Shown: positions 25,992 to 36,432, counted from the first letter of the stretch. The stretch is 64,000 nucleotides of DNA from Pukyongia sp963768085 (GCA_963768085.1 CAVYGO010000001.1:186001-250000); one strand, 5' to 3'. The notes: a model not told the origin generated them from the sequence alone. Program-made: numbers and translations.

Positions 25992-26976
25992 TTATCTCTT
26001 GATCACTTTGTACGTACCTACCTGTCCGTTCACAGTCACTTTCATAAGATAAGCGCCTGTAGCCAGTGAGGAAGTATCAAGCTGTAAACTCGTTGCGTTC
26101 ACATCCTGTACTATCACCTGCTGACCTAATAGATTATAGATCGTAACGTCTTCGATAGATTCTATTGAACTTAGGTTCAAGACCTCATCGGTTGGATTCG
26201 GATAGAAACTGAATCCTTCAATAGTGTTCTCATCGGTACTCAACAAGGTTCCGTCGATGGTGATGTCGGTTACTCCGCCATCATTCACAACAAATACATA
26301 GTACGCCTGTCCAGCAGCCGTATTAATGTTTGCAGAAGTTCCCGGAGCACACTGGTTACCTATCTGGAAGAAGTATTCAAGATCGGTTTCTATTGCCATC
26401 TCATCAGGAGCGGTAAAGAATACTACAAAGCTTGCACCTGCAGGAGATACGATCTCTGCCGTAGCAGTTCCGTTTCCAGCCGATACGAAGTTGTACCATA
26501 CACCTTTAGCTCCGTCGATATTACATCCTGTTGGGTTACCATTCTCCAGAGTCGCCGCTGGCATAGCCACAGACGGATCTACATATGGGAATCCAAGCTC
26601 ATCCACGTCGATAGAGTTAACGATCATATCGTTTGGTGGTGGATTTGAACAAGTTACAGTCAGATCGAAAGTACCACTGGCACCACCGAATCCATCAACC
26701 GCTATATAGTATGTAGAGGCACCATCGCCAATGAAGAACAATTCAGAAGTAAATCCTGAACATCCTGGTCCGTCATCGTTATTCGCTACTACGGCACCAC
26801 CACAGCTGTCATAAACCGTTAGGATGGTATCATAAGCTGCCTGGTCACAGGTAGAAACAACAATTAATTCACCGGCTACCGAACTGGTAACAGCAAACCA
26901 CTCGTCCGGAGATCCGTCCCCGTTTGTGTCAGTATCGCCATCAGATGTATCACCTGACAGTGTTTCGCCACAAGCA
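25992..26976 (-). repeat. Long direct repeat, copy 2
   Basis: Partner of 23356-24345. The encoded residues are almost identical from GETLSGDTS through to the terminal KVIKR. Confidence 0.85.
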
Positions 26977-28815
26977 ATATTGGTGTAGCATTTACACATA
27001 AGTCATTCGTTACTTCACAAGTGACGGTTAAATCGTACGTACCACTTGCGCCACTAAAACCGTCAACAGCGATATAGTATGTTGTAGAACCATCGGCAAC
27101 GAAGGTCAATTCAGATGTGAATCCGGCACAACCTGGTCCATCATCATTTTCCGCAATTTGGTTCACAAGGTACAGTCATCATAAACTGAAAGTCTTGTAT
27201 CATACGCTGCCTGGTTACATGTAGAAACTGTCACAATCTCTCCCACCACAGTACTGGTGAATGCATACCATTCATCCGGACTGGTAAGGTTTGGATATTG
27301 TGCTCCGTTTGTATCTGTGTTTCCATCGGACGTATCTCCTGAAAGTGTCTCGCCACAAGCTATCGGTGTAGCACCGGCACATGTGTCGTTATCTGGTGGA
27401 GAATTATTTACTGTAGAAAACCACGCCAATTGTACTAGACCTGTTGGATTAGTTGCACCAAGCACGTCAATAAACGTAGTATTTCCAGTAGCGGTATCAA
27501 CACTTCTCCATTCAGCCTGGAATGCAGCACCGTTAAAGGCAGTCATAAATATGGTATCTGAATTCGGGTCGTAGGACATTCCTTGACCGAAATTAGCATC
27601 AAAACCGATATTTCCAACTATGGTACCGATACCTGTTGCCTTGTCTATAGAATATAAATTATCATCGATAAGATCATATCCCCACATATCTCCGGCACCA
27701 TCAACAGCCAGTCCAATACCTCCGCCAGGCATACCTACCGGGTTTGGAAGTGCAGTAGCTGTCATCCCTACAGGATCAACTGTATGAAGGTTATTATCTA
27801 CATTGAAATTGCCTGAAAGTGCATAGTATGTACCTGAGGTAGCATCATATTCCATTCCCGCCCAGGTACCTCCGGTTGAAGGAAGAATGGTTCCTAAAGA
27901 AGTATAAACACCTGTTGCAGTATCAACACTCCAAAAGTCCCCATCTGATGCGAGAACATATGCAGTGTCACCAGCAGGATTTAAAGCTCCTGCATTTTCA
28001 AAAGATGTTGATGCCAACGGCGCGATAGCCGTCAAGTCATCCGGAGAAGCTGTATCGAAACTACTGAAATTAGCATTTACCATTTCAGTTCCATACGCTG
28101 TAACAGCTCCACCGCCACCACCGCCACTTGGACAAGTGATCGCACCAGGACCTGTGATTGTAGTCTCATAATCTCCAAAATCTCCGGCAGCAAAACCAGT
28201 AGTGACAACATAGTAGTCAACTCCTGTGGATAAAGCTACTCCAATAATATCGGAAGTCCCAATTCCTCCTGCTCCGTCATCATCTCCTGCAACAAAACCG
28301 TTTAATTGATCAAGTGGATCAAAGCAGTCCATATAGACGAAAAGATAGCCATCCCAGCCACCAACCTGAACACTCAGGACATCATAGGCGCCATTGGTAT
28401 CTACAGAAAAGGGACCATACACATCATAAGATACTGGTCCTAATCCTGAACAACAAGTTCCACCTGCGAATGGACGATCCCAGATAAATGAACTGGTGGC
28501 ATCATCAGGTGTAGCATCATTCAAGTTACAGTCACTCACAGTAGAACAGCCTCCTTCCGAAAAAGGATTTGTTTGATTAAAATGAGTGCGTAATGCTAAT
28601 CGTTCTTGAGGAGTGAAGTATTCTTCGTAGGACTGAGATTGTGATCCGATCTCTGCATAACGCGCTAAAAGTGCGTTCAAGTCAACGGATGTACTCTCAA
28701 TACCCCGGTTATTTGCTTTTAACTGTTCACTTTCAGCCTCCGAAAGTCCAGTTTGGGCGTTTACTGTAAACGTAAAACATAACAATAACACCCCTAGAAA
28801 GGTAATTCTTTTCAT
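25992..28815 (-). CDS. T9SS-exported protein with type A sorting domain (copy 2), frame disrupted
   Basis: Three frames join into one protein of about 940 residues: 28815-27163 (signal peptide FTFTVNA, propeller-like region, first PPC-like module), 27166-26876, and 26999-25992 (second module and sorting domain). The breaks are near 27166 and 26980. Comparison with copy 1 shows the reading should continue (YDDC...NDDGPGCAG; ATP then IACGETLSG). The changes equal a lost base or two gained bases, unlike the single-base gains elsewhere. Compared with copy 1 it has one extra PPC-like module. Either a misassembly within the repeat or true decay is possible. Confidence 0.82.
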
Positions 28816-28937
28816 AATGTATTAATTAGATTAGTTATTAATGAATTAAATTTATCTAATAAAAACATGATTCGCAAATAATTAAGACAAGAAAATTATT
28901 TCATCGATTAAGGTGACTCTCTATCGGATAAAAAGCC

Positions 28938-28970
28938 AAAAAAGCCGCTTGTTTCGGTTAACAAGCGGCT
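28938..28970 (-). terminator. Intrinsic terminator of fabI
   Basis: AGCCGCTTGTT (28943-28953) pairs perfectly with AACAAGCGGCT (28960-28970), 6-nt loop, with a T tract on the minus strand. Confidence 0.92.
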
Positions 28971-28994
28971 GGTAATACTTTAATATTGTAGAAT

Positions 28995-29813
28995 CTAAGC
29001 TTTGTCCTGAAAAGTTTCCATGACCCGATCACTAACTCCCATGTTAGAGAATCCTCCGTCGTTGTATAAATTTTGAAGGGTCACTCTTTTGGTAAGGTCG
29101 CTGAACATAGCCACCGTATAATTGGCACAATCTATTGCGGATGCATTGCCTAGCGGAGACATCTTTTCGGCATATGACATGAATCCGTCAAAGCCTTTCA
29201 CTCCCTGGCCGGCTGTGGTGGGTGTAGGAGATTGGGAGATCGTATTCACTCTTACTTTTTTATCTCTTCCGAAGAAATATCCGAAACTACGGGCAATAGA
29301 CTCCAGATAGGCTTTATTATCGGCCATGTCATTGTAATCTGGAAACACACGCTGCGCCGCCATATACGTTAACGCAACGATACTACCCCATTCGTTCATG
29401 GCATCATTCTTATAAAGGACATGCATGGTCTTGTGGAATGACAAAGCAGAAACATCCCATCCTTTGTGAGTCCAATCGTAGTTGGATTCTGTGTAGTGCT
29501 TCCCTTTACGAACATTTACCGACATCCCGATGGAGTGCAACACAAAATCCAGCTTTCCACCCAGGATCTCGGTGGCTTTTTCTACAAGGTTTTCCAGGTC
29601 TTCAAGACTTGTAGCATCTGCAGGTATGATCTCCGAATTGGTTTTTTTAGCAAGTTCATTTATCTGCCCCATTCGCATGGCGATGGGTGCATTAGTAAGT
29701 ACAAATGATCCGCCTTCTTCAAAAATACGCTCAGCTGTTTTCCAGGCAATTGAATTTTCATCCAGTGCACCGAAAATGATACCTTTTTTTCCTTTTAATA
29801 AATTATACGACAT
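28995..29813 (-). CDS. fabI: Enoyl-[acyl-carrier-protein] reductase (NADH)
   Basis: FabI reduces the enoyl-ACP double bond in each cycle of fatty acid synthesis. The 272-residue product has the SDR-like nucleotide site GKKGIIFGALDENSIAWKTA, the HSIGMS strand near residue 92, and the catalytic Tyr-x6-Lys in DYNDMADNKAYLES near 155-162. The late QSPTPTTAGQGVKGF and NDGGFSNMGV also fit. It is a single gene with its own terminator. FabI is the target of triclosan-type inhibitors. Confidence 0.96.
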   Translation of the reverse strand: MSYNLLKGKKGIIFGALDENSIAWKTAERIFEEGGSFVLTNAPIAMRMGQINELAKKTNSEIIPADATSLEDLENLVEKATEILGGKLDFVLHSIGMSVNVRKGKHYTESNYDWTHKGWDVSALSFHKTMHVLYKNDAMNEWGSIVALTYMAAQRVFPDYNDMADNKAYLESIARSFGYFFGRDKKVRVNTISQSPTPTTAGQGVKGFDGFMSYAEKMSPLGNASAIDCANYTVAMFSDLTKRVTLQNLYNDGGFSNMGVSDRVMETFQDKA

Positions 29814-29862
29814 TGATTATTAGTTGAAGATTAGTTGATTTTTCTGGTCGTAAAGATACGTT

Positions 29863-31515
29863 TTAATTCAATAATTCCCTGGCGTTTGCGAGGGCCGCTT
29901 CGGTGATGTTCTTTCCTCCTATCATTTTCGCTATCTCAACAATTCGTTCATCGTTATCCAGCTCTTTCAATCGGGTAACGGTTACCTCATTCACATCTTC
30001 TTTGTAAACCATCACATGCCTGTCACCCTTAGCTGCAATTTGCGGCAAATGAGTAATACTCATCAATTGCATCGATTGACTCATTTTTCCCATTATCGCT
30101 GCCATTTTATTGGCGATCTCCCCGGAGACTCCGGTATCTATTTCATCAAAAATAATTGTAGGAAGCCTTTTATAATTTGCAAGAACAGCCTTGACAGCCA
30201 GCATGATCCTGCTTAATTCCCCGCCGGATGCCACTTTTTTTAAGGGTCCGAAGGCCAGGCCTTTATTCGCTGTAAAAAGTAATTCCAGCGTATTTCTTCC
30301 ATGCTTTCTAAAAGTTTCCTGCATTTGAATATCAAACTGAAATCTGGCATTGGGCAATCCAAGTTCCTTAAGTATACGTTCAAGTTTTTCTTTCAGCGAT
30401 GGTACTGCCGCCACCCTGTTCTCATGAAGTATTTTAGACGTATTATATGCCTTCTCCTTTGCTATTTGATGTTGTTGCAGAAGGCCTTCAATTCGTGAAT
30501 CCAGATCGATGGTGGCATTTATCTTGTGCTCCAGATCGGTACGTATCTCGATCAATTCCGGTATGTTTGCTGCGGTATGCTTTTGTTGAAGCTTATACAC
30601 CAATTGTAAGATATCATTGATCTCATTTAACTTATCAGGGTTAGCCTCTACTTTCATCAGGCTGTCATGTATACTTTCTAAAAGGTCCTCAAATTCGATG
30701 ATACCGCTATTCAACCGTTCCCACTGTTCATTAAATTCAGATGAAAATTCCCGTATCCGCGCAAGGGCCGAACGAGCCTGTTTAGCAGATTCAATAGCCC
30801 CAGTATTTTCATCACTCAATAACCCGATGGTGGTTGCAAGCGACTCCTGGATAACTTCCGTGTTGTTTAGGGTCTCATAGTTTTCTTCCAATTCCTGCAG
30901 ATCCAGACCGTCCAGGCTAGCTTCGTTCAACTCTTTGTAGAGAAAGGTATTATAATCGAGTTCCCGGTTTGCTATTTCTTTTTCCTCCTCCAACGCATGC
31001 AAACGCTCGGCGATGGTCAATAATTCCTGATGTTGAGCGTAATAGCGATCCAAAATCGCGTCATTGCCGGCTAGCGCATCCACCACTTCCAGCTGGAAAG
31101 ATTCGGAAGAGAGAACCAATGTCTCATGCTGACTGTGAACATCTACTAATCTAATTCCAAGCGCCTGCAACTGTGAGAGGGTAACCGGTGTATCATTTAC
31201 AAAGGCCCTCGATTTCCCACTGGGTAATATCTCCCTGCGCACAATAGTATGAGGGTCGTAATCAAGATCATTTTCAGTAAAGATATCCTCAAAATCATAT
31301 TCTGCTATGGCAAAATCGGCTTCTATAGTACACTTTTTTGAAGCATCTTTCACACTGCTAAGGTCTGCTCTTTTCCCAAGTAATAATGACAGGGCTCCCA
31401 GTAAAATCGACTTTCCTGCCCCGGTTTCCCCTGTAATAATGGTTAGGCCGGATCTAAAATCGACTCGTATATCATCGATCAGGGCGTAGTTTTTTATGGA
31501 AAGGGTTGTAATCAC
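29863..31515 (-). CDS. recN: DNA repair protein RecN
   Basis: RecN is an SMC-like ATPase acting in double-strand break repair. The 550-residue protein shows the Walker A site ITGETGAGKSILLGALSLLLGKRAD at residues 28-52 (P-loop GETGAGKS), a long coiled-coil centre (about 150-350), and at the C-terminus the ABC signature GGELSRIMLAVKAV with Walker B TIIFDEIDTGVSG. Length is normal. It is separated by 85 bp from the PorD-like gene, so it may be read from the bamD promoter or its own. Confidence 0.96.
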   Translation of the reverse strand: MITTLSIKNYALIDDIRVDFRSGLTIITGETGAGKSILLGALSLLLGKRADLSSVKDASKKCTIEADFAIAEYDFEDIFTENDLDYDPHTIVRREILPSGKSRAFVNDTPVTLSQLQALGIRLVDVHSQHETLVLSSESFQLEVVDALAGNDAILDRYYAQHQELLTIAERLHALEEEKEIANRELDYNTFLYKELNEASLDGLDLQELEENYETLNNTEVIQESLATTIGLLSDENTGAIESAKQARSALARIREFSSEFNEQWERLNSGIIEFEDLLESIHDSLMKVEANPDKLNEINDILQLVYKLQQKHTAANIPELIEIRTDLEHKINATIDLDSRIEGLLQQHQIAKEKAYNTSKILHENRVAAVPSLKEKLERILKELGLPNARFQFDIQMQETFRKHGRNTLELLFTANKGLAFGPLKKVASGGELSRIMLAVKAVLANYKRLPTIIFDEIDTGVSGEIANKMAAIMGKMSQSMQLMSITHLPQIAAKGDRHVMVYKEDVNEVTVTRLKELDNDERIVEIAKMIGGKNITEAALANARELLN

Positions 31516-31600
31516 AGGTAAATTTTCAGAGAATCGCTGTAGCGTATCTGTGTGATGTTAAAAGTACAAGGAATTCTCCGTTCTGCAAACGCGGGAAGGA

Positions 31601-32491
31601 CTAAAACTTGATCTCGCTCCAATTACTTCTTTTAGTAGGAGCCATTCTATTAAGATTCTCGATCAGCTTGGTAATTTCAACATTCGGACCACCACTGAAC
31701 ACATCCTGGATCTCATCGCTTTTGGCATCGAAAAAGGTACGAAGCAAAAAAGAATTAGGACGTCGGTCGTTAATGTTTTTAAGTAGTGCAATAGCGGCAA
31801 CAATGTTCTGTTTGGCACGCTTAGGCTCATCGCTCATTAGATCAAGGCCTTCACGGTGATATTTGTACATGGCATCATGAAATTCCTTATAAACATTCGA
31901 GATAAGGGCATCGTTGTAACGAAAACGTGATTGCGTTCCGTCTGTGCCTCGCCAACCCGCAAAATTACTTCCTGCTGCAGTATTTACGATCTGTTTTGCA
32001 ATATCGAAGTATTGCTGTCCACCGTTTGGTTCAAAAGTGTCAGCATCCAGCCCAATGATAGTATATACATGATACGCGAGTATCGACATTAAATTCGAAC
32101 CAAAATTATTAATGTTGAACACAAGCGGTTCAAACTCTACATAATCGAAATTGGACTGTCTGTCGTTATAGTTATAAATCGGACTGTCGTAGGTAGAGCC
32201 GTAAATAGTTCTTGAAGCCTGAACCTGCAGTGTGGCCAGGAAGGTGTCGGATTCGTAATTGGAAACAATAAGTGAAAAATTACAGTAGATCCGCTCTTGA
32301 TTCTTATAGATTTTATCGGTCCATTTAGTGTTGTTGATATATTCGGTCAATTGAGTTTCCAACGTTCGGAATACCTGCTGATTGGGCTGTCCTGTCTGTA
32401 CAGCATCAATCGTGACTGTTGCATTAAGTTCCTGTGATCGAACTGTAACCGTCGAAAAAATAAGTGCTATAACGAATAATATTCTATACAT
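31601..32491 (-). CDS. DUF4835 / PorD-like protein
   Basis: The 296-residue exported protein (signal peptide ending TVTVRSQEL) matches DUF4835, annotated by some as the type IX secretion protein PorD. Typical features are the early ATVTIDAVQTG, Tyr-rich YGSTYDSPIYNYND and YVEFEPLVFN near residue 120, and RWR/GWRGTDGTQSRF near 180. It overlaps coaBC by 8 bp and lies in the bamD-rpoZ-coaBC operon, an order typical of flavobacteria. The PorD name is from family annotation; its exact role in secretion is not shown here. Confidence 0.85.
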   Translation of the reverse strand: MYRILFVIALIFSTVTVRSQELNATVTIDAVQTGQPNQQVFRTLETQLTEYINNTKWTDKIYKNQERIYCNFSLIVSNYESDTFLATLQVQASRTIYGSTYDSPIYNYNDRQSNFDYVEFEPLVFNINNFGSNLMSILAYHVYTIIGLDADTFEPNGGQQYFDIAKQIVNTAAGSNFAGWRGTDGTQSRFRYNDALISNVYKEFHDAMYKYHREGLDLMSDEPKRAKQNIVAAIALLKNINDRRPNSFLLRTFFDAKSDEIQDVFSGGPNVEITKLIENLNRMAPTKRSNWSEIKF

Positions 32492-33695
32492 GTATTTCGT
32501 CTATAATAATTTCTAAAATATCGCGGGCGACTTCTGTTTTTGGTTTAACTTCAAAAGGATATATTTTATTGTCCTTGTTGATAAGTGTAACTTTATTGGT
32601 GTCAACCTTAAACCCTGCCCCTTCATCTCTCAGCGAATTTAATACAATTAAATCTAAATTCTTTTTTTTCAGTTTCGTTTTTGCGTTTTCAAGTTCATTT
32701 TCGGTTTCCAGTGCAAAACCCACCAAAAATTGTGCCTTCTTCATTTCCCCCAGAGAGGCTAATATATCTTTGGTCTTCTCAAGTTTGATGTGTAGTTCCG
32801 CGTCTTTCTTTTTTATTTTTTCTGAAGAAACTTCAGCCGGACGGTAATCGGCAACGGCAGCACTCAAAATAGCGATATCAGCATCCTCAAAATGTGCATG
32901 AGCTGCCTCATACATCTCTTCTGCCGAGGTTACCGAAATTACTTCGATCCGAGAATTATCGGTACTAACACTCACAGGGCCGGAGACCATTGTAACCTCT
33001 GCCCCCAGAGAGGCCGCTACTTCTGCAAGGGCATATCCCATCTTCCCCGAAGAATGATTTCCTATAAATCGAACCGGGTCTATGGCTTCATACGTTGGGC
33101 CGGCTGTGATAAGAATGTTTTTATTCCGCAGAGGGAGCCCTTTTAACAGATCCTTTTCAATAAAGGCAATGATATCTTCCGGTTCTGCCATACGACCCTG
33201 GCCTATCAGTCCGCTGGCTAATTCACCGTGCCCGGCGGCTATCTGAATATTATCATAAGAGGTGAGTTTGTCGAATGCTTCTTTTGTACTGGGATGCTTA
33301 TACATATCCAGATCCATAGCAGGTGCATAATAAACAGGACATTTAGCCGACATATAGACCGCCAGCAGCAAATTATCGCAGGTACCATTGGCCATTTTCG
33401 ACAAGGTATTAGCCGTTGCCGGTGCGATAATAAATAAATCAGCCCAAAGGGCTAACTCAACATGGTTATTCCATTGGGCATTTTCATCTTCTTCATTTGT
33501 AAAAGAAGAAAAGACTTCATTTTTTGATAAGGTAGAGAGCGTTAGCGGTGTTACAAATTCCTTGGCGTTGGGGGTCATCACCACCTTGACATTCGCTCCA
33601 TGCTTGATGAGCAAACGAACCAGAAACGCTGACTTATAAGCGGCAATACCGGCTGTGACTCCGAGTACTATATTTTTACCGCTTAGAACAGACAT
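32484..33695 (-). CDS. coaBC: Bifunctional phosphopantothenoylcysteine decarboxylase / phosphopantothenate-cysteine ligase
   Basis: This protein performs two successive steps of coenzyme A synthesis. The 403-residue product has the flavin-binding CoaC part first (GVTAGIAAYKSAFLVR, then the His in WNNHVELALWADL, PATANTLSKMANG, PAMDLDMYKHPS). The CoaB ligase follows from about residue 190 (ILITAGPTYEAIDPVRFIGN, NHSSGKMGYALAE, then KKKNLDLIVLNS). It sits 5 bp after rpoZ and overlaps the PorD-like gene. Confidence 0.96.
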   Translation of the reverse strand: MSVLSGKNIVLGVTAGIAAYKSAFLVRLLIKHGANVKVVMTPNAKEFVTPLTLSTLSKNEVFSSFTNEEDENAQWNNHVELALWADLFIIAPATANTLSKMANGTCDNLLLAVYMSAKCPVYYAPAMDLDMYKHPSTKEAFDKLTSYDNIQIAAGHGELASGLIGQGRMAEPEDIIAFIEKDLLKGLPLRNKNILITAGPTYEAIDPVRFIGNHSSGKMGYALAEVAASLGAEVTMVSGPVSVSTDNSRIEVISVTSAEEMYEAAHAHFEDADIAILSAAVADYRPAEVSSEKIKKKDAELHIKLEKTKDILASLGEMKKAQFLVGFALETENELENAKTKLKKKNLDLIVLNSLRDEGAGFKVDTNKVTLINKDNKIYPFEVKPKTEVARDILEIIIDEIHV

Positions 33696-33700
33696 AACGC

Positions 33701-34036
33701 TTACTCTTCTAGTTCTTCGTCCTGAGTATTTCGGTGATAGATCTTATCCTCTAACCACTCCTGAATCGCCAATGCATGTGGCTTGGGTAATTTTTCGTAG
33801 AATTTGGAAACTTCTATTTGCTCCTTGTTCTCGAAGATCTCTTCAAGACTGTCATTGTAGGTTGCGAATTCATCCAGTTTCTCCAGTAACTCCTTTTTAA
33901 TATCACCATTGATTTGCACGGCACGCTTGGATATTATCGAAATGGCTTCGTAAATATTCCCTGTTGGTCCGTCGATCAAATTTTTATCAATAGTCGTGGT
34001 ATTGATAGGTGCATCTGAATTTTTAATATCTGTCAT
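33701..34036 (-). CDS. rpoZ: RNA polymerase omega-like subunit (Rpb6/RpoZ family)
   Basis: The 111-residue protein starts at the ATG at 34036 (MTDIKNSDAPINTTT); the longer open frame upstream lies in bamD. It contains the omega-type core GNIYEAISIISKRAVQIN (near residues 30-47). In Bacteroidota this protein replaces classical omega, aiding assembly of RNA polymerase. It begins 7 bp after the repaired bamD stop and is followed by coaBC. Confidence 0.85.
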   Translation of the reverse strand: MTDIKNSDAPINTTTIDKNLIDGPTGNIYEAISIISKRAVQINGDIKKELLEKLDEFATYNDSLEEIFENKEQIEVSKFYEKLPKPHALAIQEWLEDKIYHRNTQDEELEE

Positions 34037-34043
34037 AATACGG

Positions 34044-34863
34044 TTATTTGCTTGTTGGTTCTTCCGTCGACAATCGTTCATCGATATCCGCCAGTATGGA
34101 TTGTGCGTCTTCGGATAAATCACTGTCTTCGTAATACTTTTTAAAACTACTATAATATCCTTTAGCCTCTTCCAGCCTCTCTTTTATAAGAGAAGGAAGG
34201 CTCCTAAGGGCTAATTTATAGGCCGCTTCGAATCTACCGTAAAAGGCTTCTTTCCTGAAGAGAAGCTCCGGGATGATCTGTTATGAAATTATCAAAAGCT
34301 TCGATAGCTGCCTTATAATCTTCAATATTGAGGTATTGATTTGCAACTTCGAAATCTTTTTTCTCCAGTTTCCTTCTTAATTCGAGGACCAGGCCATTTG
34401 CCTCCTTACGAAATTCTGAATTAGGATATTTATTGATATAACTCTGAAGGCGTTCCAGCCCTTTGCCGGTATCCTTTTGATCTAGCGAATATCGCGGAGA
34501 AAGCTCGTAATAACTCTTAGCCGATTTATACGCCGCCACTTCTATGCTGTCGCTATCAGGATAAGCAGTCTCGAAACGCTCAAACTGATACCCTGCCAGG
34601 TAAAAGTCTTCCATATTGTAGAATGTATTCGCGTACATGTACATAAGTTTTTCAGCCTGAGGTTTTCCCCGGTACACGGGAACGATCTGTTCCATGAGTT
34701 TCAATGCCTTCTTATATTTTCCCTTGGAATATAAAGAGTCTGCAAACACAAATTTCCTGGCTGCATCATCTGCCTTAAGTACTCTTTGATACTCGCTGCA
34801 GGAGTTAAAAAGAAGTGCCGTTAGCAGCGCTAAAAGACTCGTTCTGATCAATTTATAAAACAT
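34044..34863 (-). CDS. bamD: Outer-membrane assembly lipoprotein BamD, one frame break
   Basis: BamD is an essential part of the BAM complex that inserts outer-membrane barrels. The lipoprotein signal (LLALLTALLFNSC, lipobox Cys near residue 22) is followed by TPR-like helices (YRGKPQAEKLMYMYANTFYNM, LAGYQFERF, SYYELSP). The first frame stops at 34234, but removing one base near 34257 continues it as RKEAFYGRFEAAYKLAL and on to a stop at 34044-34046, giving about 270 residues, the normal length. As an essential gene, a sequence error is the likely cause. Confidence 0.92.
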
Positions 34864-34867
34864 CGTG

Positions 34868-34896
34868 CAAAAATAGTGAAATTAAGCTGATTACAA
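34868..34896 (-). promoter_or_regulatory. Promoter of the bamD-rpoZ-coaBC-porD operon
   Basis: Minus-strand TTG (34894-34896) and TATTTTTG (34868-34875) are 18 bp apart, matching the Bacteroidota -33/-7 consensus. The -7 box ends 4 nt before the bamD ATG at 34863, so the mRNA is probably leaderless. Confidence 0.75.
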
Positions 34897-34981
34897 AAAC
34901 TTATTATCAGGCTAAAATATTGCCCTTCAGGGGATATTCAGTAGGGTTTTCGATACAATTAACATTTGAAATCAAATCCCA

Positions 34982-35860
34982 CTAAGAAATTTGCGTTACA
35001 AAGTCATTTATTCTAGCCCTCAGTGAGCTGCTGGCGCTCACCAGTGGCAACCTCACATAATCCTCACAAATACCAAGCGCCTTGAAAACGGTTTTAATAC
35101 CGGCTGGATTGCCTTCAGCAAAAATATAATCAATTCCAGGGGCGATTTTGTAGTGAATCTTAAAAGCTTCGGAAGCATTACCGTCAAGACCTAATCGCAC
35201 CATCTCTGAAAATTGCTTCGGAAATCCTTCCCCAATCACCGAGATCACTCCCGATCCTCCGGCCAGGATCATTGGCAATGTTACCATATCATCACCGGAA
35301 ATAACCATGAAATCCTCCGCTGTGCCATCGATCATGCGCATCGCCTGAACGATATCTCCCGCAGCTTCTTTGATGGCGATAATGTTATCAAAATCCCTGG
35401 CTAAGCTCGAAACGGTTTCCGGTAATATATTACTGGCTGTTCTGCCCGGAACATTATATAATATTATCGGTTTTGGAGACTTTCGGGCAATAGCCGCAAA
35501 ATGATGATAGATTCCTTCCTGTGTAGGTTTACTGTACATGGGTGATACGGATAAAATAGCGACCATATCACTTAAGTCCCTGGATTCAATTTCTTCAATG
35601 ACCGCCTTTGTGTTGTTCCCGCCAATACCAAGCACCATGGGTAGCCTTCCGGCATTCGCGGTTGAAACCGTGTCTATAACCAACTGCTTTTCGGTCTTAG
35701 ACAGGGTTACGCTTTCAGCGGTCGTCCCCAATAAAACCAAATAATCAATACCATTATCAATTTGATAATTCACTACACGCTTCAACCCTTCAACATCTAT
35801 CGAAAGATCTTTGTTAAACGGTGTTATCAGCGCGACTCCAGTTCCAATTAATTCTTTCAT
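34982..35860 (-). CDS. dapA: 4-hydroxy-tetrahydrodipicolinate synthase
   Basis: DapA condenses pyruvate with aspartate semialdehyde, the first step specific to lysine and diaminopimelate synthesis. The 292-residue product has the GTTAES motif (residues 44-49), the catalytic Tyr in IILYNVPGRTASN near 133, the Schiff-base Lys in IIAIKEAAGD near 161, and SGDDMVTLPMILAGG. The pathway gene dapF is at 53896-54669. It overlaps the upstream DUF6913-like gene by 4 bp. Confidence 0.96.
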   Translation of the reverse strand: MKELIGTGVALITPFNKDLSIDVEGLKRVVNYQIDNGIDYLVLLGTTAESVTLSKTEKQLVIDTVSTANAGRLPMVLGIGGNNTKAVIEEIESRDLSDMVAILSVSPMYSKPTQEGIYHHFAAIARKSPKPIILYNVPGRTASNILPETVSSLARDFDNIIAIKEAAGDIVQAMRMIDGTAEDFMVISGDDMVTLPMILAGGSGVISVIGEGFPKQFSEMVRLGLDGNASEAFKIHYKIAPGIDYIFAEGNPAGIKTVFKALGICEDYVRLPLVSASSSLRARINDFVTQIS

Positions 35861-36375
35861 GACATTTTACCTAAAACCGTTAGGTACTTTTTAAGTTCTG
35901 CTTTAAAACTATCTACACTTGCAGGTGCCACCGCAATGATCAAATCGAATAAGCGTTCGTCTCCTCCGGGGAAACCCACCTTAAATGCCGAATTGCTTCG
36001 AGATATCATAAGGTCCAGGAATTCGTGTTTACCACTGTAATATCCTACCAGTACATCAAATTTTCTATCCAGGAATTCGACCGCATTCTGATTATGTATC
36101 TCTCCTTTCCAACTGAAATCCTTGTTATTAATCTGGTTCTGTCTCAAGGATGGTGTCTTTCTTTTCACCTCCTGAAACGAAAATACTTTTACATCCTTGG
36201 GCTGCAATCCATACTCAAGCGAGAAGGAGTCGAAAACTTCAAGCGCGGGAATCAGCGCTTCGTCAACCAAAAATCCCAACGTTATCATTTCCGTATTTAT
36301 TCTGGAAATGTCGCGTTTAGTAATATTTTGATCGATGCGTTTCCTTAAAGTCCGACGTTTAATTTTTTCAAACAT
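35857..36375 (-). CDS. DUF6913-like uncharacterised protein
   Basis: The 172-residue product has no signal peptide or membrane helix. It starts with a basic stretch (KIKRRTLRKRIDQNI) and contains FDVLVGYYSGKHEFLDLMISRSNSAFKVG near residues 108-136, which fits a family of short proteins seen beside dapA in flavobacteria. No catalytic motif is recognised. It overlaps dapA by 4 bp (ATGA type) and so is probably translationally coupled to it. Confidence 0.72.
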   Translation of the reverse strand: MFEKIKRRTLRKRIDQNITKRDISRINTEMITLGFLVDEALIPALEVFDSFSLEYGLQPKDVKVFSFQEVKRKTPSLRQNQINNKDFSWKGEIHNQNAVEFLDRKFDVLVGYYSGKHEFLDLMISRSNSAFKVGFPGGDERLFDLIIAVAPASVDSFKAELKKYLTVLGKMS

Positions 36376-36432
36376 ACAAGCAATCTCATGTCATACAAAA
36401 GTACAGCTTAAACATGTATTATTTTGATAAGC

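Noticed and set aside
23356..26976. Long direct repeats as a mobile element
   Set aside because: No transposase, terminal inverted repeat or target duplication; the repeat is coding sequence of paralogous genes.
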